Notes under the pieces: model-generated
Database searches by the model: none
What the model was told of the DNA's origin: nothing
Seen by the model: the letters and a program-made list of their open reading frames with translations, nothing else
Virus record (IMG/VR): IMGVR_UViG_3300047311_000323
Span: 62,001 to 126,000 of that record
Direction: 5' to 3' (one strand)
Length of the DNA: 64,000 bases
From: a virus
Part shown: positions 44,201-52,186 of the stretch, in pieces
Numbering within the stretch: the first letter of the stretch is position 1
How the letters are laid out: each line of letters begins with the position of its first letter
Position numbers and translations under genes: made by a program

Positions 44201-45088
44201 TTATCTCTTCTTAGATGGTTTTCTGCCACGCTTACGTGGGAGGTCGTCAGTTTCGGCAGTCTCTATAACTTGAGTTGCTGACTGTATTTCTTTTTGAGTT
44301 GGCTGGAATGCTACGGGAACTGAGAATCCGCCGGCTGGAGATGCGACGAATACTGCATTCAAGCTTGCTCCGCCAAATGGCGCACCACCCACTAGTTGGC
44401 TACTATTTACGGCAGCACCTTCCACAAGGGAAGAGCTGTTACTGAAGGTCTGGCTTGTAGAGCCGGTATAGTTGATCTGTTGTGGAGTTGTGTCAAAATC
44501 AACACTTCGTGATACCAGACCTTCAGTAACATTCCCGTACATACGCACGTCTGTTGCATCAGGAGATGCTAAGAAAACTTTAAGAGCTTGCTCATCGATA
44601 GCCAGAGAAGCAGATGAAGTGGCCGCTGTAGGAGGCGCGGCTTCAGCGGGCACAACATCACCAGCTTGCTTACCTTCCTTGAGCAAAGTCTTAACGGCTT
44701 TTAGGTGCTCAACGGATTCCTTATCTGGTAAGAATTGCTGGAAGTGTTTTTGCACTTCATCTGCTTCTGGCTTTCGACGAGAGTATCTTGGACTATCGGG
44801 GGAGGATAGTAATCGTAATTGGCAATTAGAGATAACGAAAGCGGCAAAGTCTTCTACAGTAGAGTCGTTTTTACTAAACTCAACTGTCTTCTTTAAGAAA
44901 AGAGACATTGCATCGCCTGTATGGGAATTGGCTGCCATGGACTGCTCCGGAGAATCATCCTCCACAAGGATGGTTCCTGAGTCTAGCTGGACCGCACCTG
45001 GGATCATACCTGCATGAAAATGTCTATTTGCAGTGAGGTATGACAGGTCGTGTCTATCTGCCCATTCCTTGAGTTTGATTTTGGTCAT
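44201..45088 (-). CDS. DNA-binding protein: MerR/IS607-like helix-turn-helix plus AT-hook-like tail
   Basis: A 295-residue protein. The ATG at 45088 is preferred, with AGGA 8 bases upstream; a 20-residue longer frame is possible. Residues 1-42 (IKLKEWADRHDLSYLTANRH, FHAGMIPGAVQLDSGTILVE) match the small winged HTH domain of excisionases and IS607-type resolvases. The middle is Ser/Thr/Ala-rich, low complexity and probably disordered. The end RKRGRKPSKKR has the RGR core of AT-hook minor-groove binders. There is no recombinase catalytic domain. It is probably a regulator or DNA-organising protein; the target is unknown. Confidence 0.6.
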   Translation of the reverse strand: MTKIKLKEWADRHDLSYLTANRHFHAGMIPGAVQLDSGTILVEDDSPEQSMAANSHTGDAMSLFLKKTVEFSKNDSTVEDFAAFVISNCQLRLLSSPDSPRYSRRKPEADEVQKHFQQFLPDKESVEHLKAVKTLLKEGKQAGDVVPAEAAPPTAATSSASLAIDEQALKVFLASPDATDVRMYGNVTEGLVSRSVDFDTTPQQINYTGSTSQTFSNSSSLVEGAAVNSSQLVGGAPFGGASLNAVFVASPAGGFSVPVAFQPTQKEIQSATQVIETAETDDLPRKRGRKPSKKR

Positions 45089-45176
45089 GACTTCATTCCT
45101 TATTATGCATATACAATCGATATCATCTGTATCATTTTTCGACGACACCGTCGATTTTGTTATTATTCCATATCGT

Positions 45177-45184
45177 ATATATCA
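45177..45184 (-). promoter_or_regulatory. Candidate phage promoter element TGATATAT upstream of the HTH gene
   Basis: A minus-strand TGATATAT, followed by ACGATATGG, in the 93-base leader of the gene starting at 45088. The element overlaps the last codons of the polymerase gene. A GACGGTGTCGTC imperfect inverted repeat lies 30 bases downstream of it. Confidence 0.4.
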
Positions 45185-48100
45185 ATCATCCTCGGATTCG
45201 TCATCCAAATCAATCAACCCTTCGTCATACAAAGTATCCTCGATTTGATCGAGTATCTCTTGAGGACTCTTAGGTTTTTCGTCTTCTTCCTTAATTCCAA
45301 ACATTTTGGCCTTAGCCTCTTTGAGATTGATTTTCTTGGCTTTCAAGTCATCAGGCAAAGAGGGAGGTAAGGCAATATGGTATAATTGATCCAATATGAC
45401 GCCCATGTCATCTTCATAAGAATTGGTGTTCCCCGAGAAGAACAAGGCTATACCTGTATCGAATTTGGCCTTCTTGTTAATTTCTTGTATTCTCTCCTGC
45501 ACCGTCTTCCATCGATCCGGGAAGATGGTCAAAGTACACTGATCGCCGTTCTTATCCTCGAATACGGCCTTTACCATGGGCTGGCCATAATACTTGCCTT
45601 CCTTCTTTACGCGGAACTCGAAGAAGTCTCGGATGATGCCTTTGACAGACGACACGTTGGTTTTGTCTTTGGAACGCTTGATATCCTGGACCGTTACATG
45701 ATCCCCATCGAAGAACTTGCCATAAGCCAACGACGGTTTACAAGTAAACGACTCTCCCAGATAGTATTGCTCCAAAGCATACACCTCCGGCATAGTCCAT
45801 TCATTCTCAGCAGGCCATGGGTAAACAAACTGTTCCTGAGTCGGATCATGCTTCTTCAACCAGACCTGTAGCTTCTTACGATAATCGGATACATACAGAT
45901 AAATCAGCTTGCGAGGAATCTTGAAAGAATCCAACGCTCCGCATGCGGCAAGAGCCTGAATGCTATTAGCTCGCACTGCTTTAGAACTAATTCTAGTCAT
46001 AAAGTCAAAGAAGTTTGCAAATGGCCTCTTCGAAATAATATCGTTGATAGCATCCACCCCTACAAACTTAATTGCATCCAAACCAGTAATCAATCTGTTG
46101 CCATCTTCAATAGTGTACACCAATTGAGACTTATTGATATCTGGCGGAACAATCTTAACTCTACGCTTACGAATTTCCTTCTTGATCTTCTCAATGTTTC
46201 CCTTAGAGTCTGGGGCATTAGATTTAACTTCAGCCATTAAGTTAGCCATCAAGAACTCAACCGGATAATGAGCTTTCAGATATGCCGTCTTGTAACTTGT
46301 CATAGAATACAAGATTGAGTGGGACATATTGAAACCGTAACCCTGGAACTTGTCAACAACTTCGTCCCAGATACGCTTAGCAATAGCTTCATTGACGTTG
46401 TTCTCAACAGCGCCTTTAATGAAATCGTTTCTCCACTCCTGAGCCTTCTTAGGATTCTTACCTTTTTCCTTGGTTAGTTTCCTAAGACGGTCTGCTTCGT
46501 GCAAACTCCATCCAGCTACATCCTGAGCTAGATACATAAGACTTTCTTCATACAAACCGAACCCGAAGGTGTTATTGAATGCTCGACCCAATGTCGGATG
46601 CAATAATGAGAATGGCTTCTTGCCATCCTTGGTTTTGATGAAATCGTCACGCATATCACGAGCTGACGGACGAGCTAGAGAGTTGATGTAGCTGATGTCG
46701 TTGACAGACTGGGGCTTGATACGACGGCACAGATCAATCGTGCCGCCAGATGTTCCAAGCTGGAATACACAGAAGGTATCACCACTAGAAATGGTATCGT
46801 ACGTTTCCTTGTCGTACTCATCATAACTGATGACCTCTGGCAAATACTTGCCCGAAGCCTTGATGAGCTGAACGGCTTGACCAATAATATCCAGAGTCGA
46901 GAGACCCAAAGTATCCATCTTGACCAGACCATTTTCTTCGGCCTTGTCCTTATCATACTCAATTGCTAGTGCGCCATCTTTATCCTTTCTCAAAGGAACA
47001 AGTCCAGTGAGGGGACGAGCGGAGATGATAATACCACCAGCGTGAGTCGACCAAGCGCGGTACTTTCCACAGATCGCCTTGTACTGTTCGAACTGCGGAT
47101 ATTTCTTGGCGTACTCTGCAAAGAGTGGAACTTTGGCAAGCGCATCGTCAATGGAATGGATTTCTGCTGGGATGCAGTTGGCCACTTCATTACCGATTCT
47201 TACGGCGTCTTCTTTGGAACCACCAAGCTCGCAAACGCGGGCAATGTCTTTCACATACACCTTGGGTGTAATAGTGTTGACGTTGCTGACGTGAGCTACA
47301 TGGTCCGCACCATATTTCTGTCGGAGATAATTCTGAACTTTCTCACGACCTGACGGAGCAAAGTCCGTATCAATATCAGGGAAGCTCGACTTTTCCTTGT
47401 TGTGGAAACGAGCAAAGATTAGATTATACTTGATTGGGTCTGCCTGGTGAATTCCCAGCAGATAAGCAATCAGCGAGCCGCCCACTGACCCACGACCCTC
47501 ACCAACAGCAATTTCATGCCTTCTAGCCCACTCTATAAAATCGGCCACGATGAGCATGTAGCTGGAGAAGCCATGGAACTCCAGAACGTCTAGTTCTTCG
47601 TCTATGCGCTCCATATATTGCTTGTGCTGCTCTGGCGTCAGATTCTTGACACGAGAATCAAAACGAATGACGCAACGATAGCGTAAAAACAGTTTGTCCT
47701 CATCCAGCTTCTGAACGTCTTCCGGCTGCGTAGCAACCCAAGTACGAAACTCAGCATAGTCTAACTCATCCTTGACGGGGAACTGTGGCAATTCCTTACC
47801 CGTTGGATTAGAGTACTTAGGATCAATCCACTCTGGCTTCTCGCACAGATTGGAGAAATAGATGCTGTTGTCAACAAACGTCTGTGCATCTTCCTTGTAA
47901 ATTCTGGTAAAAAACTCTTTGACTTCATCACCAGTCTTGAGATAAAACTCAGGCACAGGATAACGAAGACGGAATCCAGAATGAATTGGCTGATGCGAAC
48001 CGATGGCCAAGAAAGCATCGTGAGTGCCCGACTCTTCTTTGGTCAGGTAGTGAGCGTTACAGGCAGCGACTACACGAACGTTGTGCTTCTTACCTAGCTT

Positions 48101-48697
48101 CACTAGTTGCCTGTTCAAAAAGTCTTGATCGATTTCATCGTTGAAGATGTTTGAACCGCGCTTCATATTGTTGGGCTGAATCTCAATGCCCAAGTTATCA
48201 CCGAACAAATCTTTGAGGCGTAGAAGCGTTTGTTCAGCTTCATCAAACTTGCCCTTCATGATGGGCTGGCTGATGATACCATTACCACAAGCAGTGAGAC
48301 AAATGAGACCTTCGGTATGCTCGGCCAGTAGCTTCCAGTCGAGAACGGAATAAACTCGCTTGCCAACGAAAGAACTCTGGTCAAATCCCTTTTTGTTCAA
48401 CGTCAACAGATTGCGATAGCCAGTAGCATTCTTGGCTATCAAAACAATGTGACGGAATTTCTCATTGACATTGGAGGCGTCATCTTGAAAATAACACTCG
48501 CACCCAATGATGAGTTTGACTCCAGTTTCTTTGGATGCTTTCCATGCATCCCAAGCACCAGCTAATGTGCCGTGGTCTGTGACTGCAACGGCTGTCTGCC
48601 CAAGTTCTTTGGCCCTTTTGAAAAGACCTTTAGGCGTGATAAGCGAATCGAGAATAGAAAACTCAGTCTGATTATGCAATGAAACAAAGTCGGTCAT
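45182..48697 (-). CDS. dnaE: DNA polymerase III alpha subunit (DnaE type)
   Basis: A 1171-residue bacterial-type replicative polymerase. Residues 1-270 are a PHP domain (FVSLHNQTEFSILD, VAVTDHGTLAG). The second metal His of the usual H-x-H motif is replaced (LHNQT), so proofreading by PHP is probably lost. The catalytic palm has GEGRGSVGGSLIAYLLGI, then FPDIDTDF with the catalytic Asp pair near 440. Fingers and a C-terminal region with OB-type strands follow. The ATG at 48697 has AGGAGG 4 bases upstream. Most large phages use family A or B polymerases; DnaE-type enzymes occur in a subset of phages. No exonuclease or sliding clamp gene is recognised here, so host clamp and proofreader may be used. 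Confidence 0.92.
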   Translation of the reverse strand: MTDFVSLHNQTEFSILDSLITPKGLFKRAKELGQTAVAVTDHGTLAGAWDAWKASKETGVKLIIGCECYFQDDASNVNEKFRHIVLIAKNATGYRNLLTLNKKGFDQSSFVGKRVYSVLDWKLLAEHTEGLICLTACGNGIISQPIMKGKFDEAEQTLLRLKDLFGDNLGIEIQPNNMKRGSNIFNDEIDQDFLNRQLVKLGKKHNVRVVAACNAHYLTKEESGTHDAFLAIGSHQPIHSGFRLRYPVPEFYLKTGDEVKEFFTRIYKEDAQTFVDNSIYFSNLCEKPEWIDPKYSNPTGKELPQFPVKDELDYAEFRTWVATQPEDVQKLDEDKLFLRYRCVIRFDSRVKNLTPEQHKQYMERIDEELDVLEFHGFSSYMLIVADFIEWARRHEIAVGEGRGSVGGSLIAYLLGIHQADPIKYNLIFARFHNKEKSSFPDIDTDFAPSGREKVQNYLRQKYGADHVAHVSNVNTITPKVYVKDIARVCELGGSKEDAVRIGNEVANCIPAEIHSIDDALAKVPLFAEYAKKYPQFEQYKAICGKYRAWSTHAGGIIISARPLTGLVPLRKDKDGALAIEYDKDKAEENGLVKMDTLGLSTLDIIGQAVQLIKASGKYLPEVISYDEYDKETYDTISSGDTFCVFQLGTSGGTIDLCRRIKPQSVNDISYINSLARPSARDMRDDFIKTKDGKKPFSLLHPTLGRAFNNTFGFGLYEESLMYLAQDVAGWSLHEADRLRKLTKEKGKNPKKAQEWRNDFIKGAVENNVNEAIAKRIWDEVVDKFQGYGFNMSHSILYSMTSYKTAYLKAHYPVEFLMANLMAEVKSNAPDSKGNIEKIKKEIRKRRVKIVPPDINKSQLVYTIEDGNRLITGLDAIKFVGVDAINDIISKRPFANFFDFMTRISSKAVRANSIQALAACGALDSFKIPRKLIYLYVSDYRKKLQVWLKKHDPTQEQFVYPWPAENEWTMPEVYALEQYYLGESFTCKPSLAYGKFFDGDHVTVQDIKRSKDKTNVSSVKGIIRDFFEFRVKKEGKYYGQPMVKAVFEDKNGDQCTLTIFPDRWKTVQERIQEINKKAKFDTGIALFFSGNTNSYEDDMGVILDQLYHIALPPSLPDDLKAKKINLKEAKAKMFGIKEEDEKPKSPQEILDQIEDTLYDEGLIDLDDESEDD

Positions 48698-48761
48698 ACG
48701 ACCTCCTGATGGGTTGTGTATTGTAACACGTGCGTACATCTTACCCACTCTAGGGATTTTT

Positions 48762-48779
48762 CAGTCTAAGGGTAGACTG
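48762..48779. promoter_or_regulatory. Perfect 7-bp inverted repeat upstream of DNA polymerase
   Basis: CAGTCTA-AGGG-TAGACTG on the plus strand, about 65 bases before the polymerase start, in a 119-base gap. There is no T tract after it in the minus-strand sense, so it is a candidate operator or leader RNA hairpin for polymerase control and not a terminator. Confidence 0.45.
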
Positions 48780-48816
48780 CGTGTACTGTGCCAGGGAATA
48801 CGGTGTGAAACTTACG

Positions 48817-49482
48817 TTACCTTGACAAGATAATCTTTAAATCTTTTTCGTCAAGGCTTTGGCTATTGTCGTAAAAATAGTTGATCTTCTTGAATTGATC
48901 TTTCCAAAACTTTTTATTATGAGTCTTTTTGGTAAGTAATTCTTGTAAATCATTGAATGATAATCTGCGATGACGGAACAGGGCGTGTGAAACCACCATG
49001 ACCGCATCCCAATGAGCATGAAGCTCTTGTTGAACTTCTCTCATTAGCTTTTGTTTATAAAGCGTTCTTTTAGGCCCTGGAGGTGCCAGGTTGTACTTTT
49101 TAATCACCTCTCGGGCTGATTTGTTGTCATCACTGGAGCCATCACTAATAAACGTTGGAGTTTGTCTAGATCCCGAAATACTTCTAAACAAAGAGGTTTC
49201 CGCAATCAAACCAGCGTAACTAATGCCAACTTCGGCTCTAACTAAGGTATTTAATAGGTCAGAATCTTGAATCTCATCAAAATCACTGGGATAATCGTAA
49301 TATGTAATTCCGTGAATTCTTTTTAATTTCTTATTTTCAAATACTGCAACTGAACTAACCTTCATTAGATGCAATAGCGCGTAAACTGTATGTCCAGCTT
49401 CATGATATGAAGTAGATATAAATTCGTGGGTTTTGGTAACTTTCTTTCTGATTTCAGCGATAGAACCTGTCCCATTTGCCAT
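48817..49482 (-). CDS. Stand-alone M41 (FtsH-type) peptidase-domain protein
   Basis: A 221-residue protein with the zinc-metallopeptidase motif HEAGH at 27-31 (TSYHEAGHTVYALL), the defining site of FtsH peptidase domains. A downstream acidic region (ISDGSSDDNKSAREVI) stands where the third zinc-ligand Asp is expected. There is no AAA+ ATPase domain and no membrane segment, whereas FtsH (about 650 residues) has both. It must act without its own unfoldase, or borrow one. The ATG at 49482 is chosen (GGGGTG upstream), with GTG at 49488 as alternative. It is the last of a run of short genes after trigger factor. Confidence 0.75.
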   Translation of the reverse strand: MANGTGSIAEIRKKVTKTHEFISTSYHEAGHTVYALLHLMKVSSVAVFENKKLKRIHGITYYDYPSDFDEIQDSDLLNTLVRAEVGISYAGLIAETSLFRSISGSRQTPTFISDGSSDDNKSAREVIKKYNLAPPGPKRTLYKQKLMREVQQELHAHWDAVMVVSHALFRHRRLSFNDLQELLTKKTHNKKFWKDQFKKINYFYDNSQSLDEKDLKIILSR

Positions 49483-49484
49483 TA

Positions 49485-49763
49485 TCACCCCATTCTGACA
49501 AGTAACGCCTCAAAATCATTGAGGGATTGGGTACAGTCTGCTTTTTTGCACTTTGCATTGAGCTTGTCCCCACCAAACGGACCTGTTACTATTAAGTCCG
49601 AATTATCGGCATACACCATGCCGGCTTTGGTAAAGTGGGGAGCCTCTGTAAACCCGTTACTTTTCAGAATGTCAAGCAAGGCTTGGTCCACAGGTCTGTC
49701 TAATTTGAAGACGATCTGTGTCTTGTTGCAACATGCTTGTATGAGGAACCTTTCAACCTTCAT
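49485..49763 (-). CDS. Small protein of the trigger-factor operon, unknown function
   Basis: A 92-residue protein with a compact alpha/beta pattern (QIVFKLDRPVDQALLDILKS, FTKAGMVYADNSDLIVTGPF) and four Cys (CCNK, CKKADC). It overlaps the next upstream gene by one base (TAATG). It looks like a globular small domain; no known function is recognised. Confidence 0.5.
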   Translation of the reverse strand: MKVERFLIQACCNKTQIVFKLDRPVDQALLDILKSNGFTEAPHFTKAGMVYADNSDLIVTGPFGGDKLNAKCKKADCTQSLNDFEALLVRMG

Positions 49764-50083
49764 TAGGTTCCTTTGTTATCTAGATCCACGCCTTTGCTCT
49801 CTAAGCACAGTAGAGCATACTGAATCTTAGCTTGCTGATGCTTCTTAGCATCACGATGTGGAGCAGATAGTTCTTTGGACGTTTCTCTTGCAGCAGCAAG
49901 AGCCAAGTCGGCCTCTTCCTCTTTACTGAGAGTGTAAAGGTTACCCTCACACTCAACAATAATCTTCTTTAGCTCATCAACACCAGCCGCATCGGCCGTG
50001 TCTTTGAACTCTGGCATCTTCTTAATGAGATCGTCCCACTTCTTAGGTAAACTAGTCAATGGGGTATTGATAACTTTTGCCAT
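49763..50083 (-). CDS. Small helical protein of the trigger-factor operon
   Basis: A 106-residue helical protein (PLTSLPKKWDDLIKKMPEFK, EEEADLALAAARETSKELSA). No motif is recognised. It lies 15 bases after trigger factor and overlaps the 92-residue gene by one base. It may work with either neighbour; unknown. Confidence 0.45.
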   Translation of the reverse strand: MAKVINTPLTSLPKKWDDLIKKMPEFKDTADAAGVDELKKIIVECEGNLYTLSKEEEADLALAAARETSKELSAPHRDAKKHQQAKIQYALLCLESKGVDLDNKGT

Positions 50084-50098
50084 TTATACTTTCTCCTC

Positions 50099-51346
50099 TT
50101 AATCAATCAATTTTACTGTCTTAACTACATAGTCCATAGTATTCTCGTCTCTAATACGAGAGAATAGAATCTGTAGGTAACCTGTCTTATTCATTTGCTG
50201 AATAACTTCATCTAGACTTTGGGTAACCTTAGTTTGAGCTAGGTTCTGTTTGATAATCTCAAATACTTCTTGATCAGTCAACTGAGCATCGGGCTCAGCT
50301 TCTCTAATCTTATCCAAGACCAAAGATAGCTTCACATTCTGTGCAGCCATTTCAATCATTCTTTCTTTATCAGAGTCTGGCAATACATTCCAGTCTAGCT
50401 GGGACTGTTGCGTCAAATACTGAGCTTCTGATAGAGACATCCAATTTGGAACCTGGACTTCTGTTTCAGCAACTAGCTTCTTAGCGACAGCTTCATGAAT
50501 AGCCATCTTGTTCATGGATGCAGAGCGAGCAAATGCGGCTTGAGCCACAGTCTCCTGCAATTCGGCAAAGTTGGTTTTACCAATCTTCTTAGCCATCTCA
50601 TCATCCAATGCACATGGCACAGTCTTAGAACCCATCATCAAAGTAACTTTGAAGTGGATGCTCTTGCCTGACAAAGATGGTAAACCGCCTTCAGGGGACA
50701 CGAAATCAAATTCTCGCGTCTCGCCCATAGTCATGCCCAAAAGGTTGTTGTCAAAAGCTACTAGTGGACTGCTACCAATGGTAACCATTTCACCTTCAGC
50801 AATTAGACTATCAACCTTCTCACCATCTACAGTGCCGACGTAATCAATGATAACATTGTCTCCGGCCTGCACGAAATCCGTCTCGCCATATGGAGAGGTG
50901 TCGCCAAGTCGTACACGCAAGTCCTGCATCATCTTTTCGCCTAGCGAAGTGGCATCGGCTTGTTCATGAGGCTTTGGAATCTCAATGTCTTTCCAAGCTG
51001 GTAGTTCGAAATTTGGTTTCGTCAAAATCTCAAACTCACAAGTAAACTTGCCGCCATCAAGCAACAAGTTATTGAAACGAGGTGCTCCGTGTGGTCTAAG
51101 CTTCTTTTCGAAGAGAGTATTGTGGAAAGCATCTTCAGCTAGCGCGCGCTTGAGAGCGTCATCAATCTGCTGACGATAATGGATTCGGATATGTTCGGGA
51201 CCGGCCTTGCCTTCTCGAAATCCTGGCACTGGTGCCTTTTTGAAATGGGTTTCTACTTCCGCTCTCTTGTCAGAGATTTCTAGGAAGTTAGCCTCATAGT
51301 GAACGGCCAATCTGCATTGTTCAATTTCAGTTACATCAATTTTCAT
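50099..51346 (-). CDS. tig: Trigger factor (ribosome-associated chaperone)
   Basis: A 415-residue protein, close to the 432 of E. coli trigger factor, with all three parts. The N-terminal ribosome-binding domain (1-110) contains PGFREGKAGP with GFREGK at 42-47, the signature that docks on ribosomal protein L23 at the exit tunnel. An FKBP-type prolyl isomerase domain follows (about 150-245: AGDNVIIDYVGTVDGEKVDS to LPSLSGKSIHFKVTLMM). The C-terminal helical arms (250-415) cradle nascent chains. The start has GAGGA 5 bases upstream. The docking site is intact, so it probably competes with or replaces host trigger factor on ribosomes, favouring phage proteins; this is an inference. Confidence 0.92.
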   Translation of the reverse strand: MKIDVTEIEQCRLAVHYEANFLEISDKRAEVETHFKKAPVPGFREGKAGPEHIRIHYRQQIDDALKRALAEDAFHNTLFEKKLRPHGAPRFNNLLLDGGKFTCEFEILTKPNFELPAWKDIEIPKPHEQADATSLGEKMMQDLRVRLGDTSPYGETDFVQAGDNVIIDYVGTVDGEKVDSLIAEGEMVTIGSSPLVAFDNNLLGMTMGETREFDFVSPEGGLPSLSGKSIHFKVTLMMGSKTVPCALDDEMAKKIGKTNFAELQETVAQAAFARSASMNKMAIHEAVAKKLVAETEVQVPNWMSLSEAQYLTQQSQLDWNVLPDSDKERMIEMAAQNVKLSLVLDKIREAEPDAQLTDQEVFEIIKQNLAQTKVTQSLDEVIQQMNKTGYLQILFSRIRDENTMDYVVKTVKLID

Positions 51347-51355
51347 CGGTTCCTC

Positions 51356-52141
51356 TTACCAGTTAACTTCACCGTAAACTTGTTGATCAAAAGCTTTACT
51401 CTTGCCGGCTGGGCACTGTTGTAGATAATCGCAATAGTTACAGAGATTGGTTGGGGTTGGCGGAAACTCTTTTTCCGCTCTCATTTGTGCAGCATACTCT
51501 TCGAACTTATCTTTCACCGATAGTATCTCGGCCAAAGAGAACTCCGTTGTAATATACTCAAAATCATGCCTCAACAACACATAAGAGCCCCTTACTTTCG
51601 TAATAGTGGGATCATCGTGAAGTAGCACGTAAGCATATGTCAAGAGTTGGAACCAATCATTCTTCAGATATTTTTTATGTTTGGTCGTTTTGTAGTCGGC
51701 CACGTGGATGACATTATCAGCATCCAACTGAATCCTGTCAATTGCTCCGTTTAAAACAATATTTTCAGTGATCGGAAAGTCGAATCTTTTTTCTGCCGCA
51801 ATTACGTTGGCTGGCATGCCGCTTTGTTTTTCTTTTGAAGCAAGCGCCAAATATCCGTTGAGAATTTCCCAGCATTCCTTTTTCATCTCTGGAGTCATTC
51901 TGTCTTTGAATTCCGCCCAAGCATGTTTGAATGCATCACCCATTGTAACATTGTATGGCAGCAAGCAACCATCAATATACTGCTTATGAAAATACTCTAA
52001 AGCTGAGTGGCAGAATTTACCAAAAGTGTGAAACTCCCATTCTTTGCGTGGCAATTTCTCAACATAACAAAACTTAAACTTAGCTTTGCAATCCAAAAAG
52101 GTTTTGGTCTTGCTAACCGATAGGCGCAATTCATCTGTCAT
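51356..52141 (-). CDS. RecB/Cas4-type PD-(D/E)XK nuclease with iron-sulfur cysteine pattern
   Basis: A 261-residue protein. The nuclease core is LNGAIDRIQLDADN followed by VADYKTTKHKK, giving the G-x-x-D...D-x-K site. Cys18 (FLDCKAKF) together with the C-terminal CNYCDYLQQC trio has the spacing of the 4Fe-4S cluster that clasps AddB/Cas4-type nucleases. It probably degrades or trims DNA ends in recombination. It lies 9 bases before trigger factor. TGATATAT and an inverted repeat are in its leader. Confidence 0.85.
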   Translation of the reverse strand: MTDELRLSVSKTKTFLDCKAKFKFCYVEKLPRKEWEFHTFGKFCHSALEYFHKQYIDGCLLPYNVTMGDAFKHAWAEFKDRMTPEMKKECWEILNGYLALASKEKQSGMPANVIAAEKRFDFPITENIVLNGAIDRIQLDADNVIHVADYKTTKHKKYLKNDWFQLLTYAYVLLHDDPTITKVRGSYVLLRHDFEYITTEFSLAEILSVKDKFEEYAAQMRAEKEFPPTPTNLCNYCDYLQQCPAGKSKAFDQQVYGEVNW

Positions 52142-52165
52142 TCGTAATTCTTCCGTTTAATGTGT

Positions 52166-52186
52166 AATACTTATATATCAAGTATT
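52166..52186 (-). promoter_or_regulatory. TGATATAT element inside a 7-bp inverted repeat, upstream of the nuclease gene
   Basis: The minus strand has AATACTT-GATATAT-AAGTATT, a perfect 7-bp inverted repeat enclosing the octamer TGATATAT (52173-52180), 32 bases before the start at 52141. Promoter plus operator in one is plausible. Confidence 0.45.

Noticed and set aside
44472-45017. 181-residue plus-strand ORF with several Cys
   Set aside because: Antisense of the HTH gene; the minus frame has a recognisable DNA-binding domain and a ribosome site.
45386-45871. 161-residue plus-strand ORF opposite DnaE
   Set aside because: Lies wholly inside the conserved polymerase frame.
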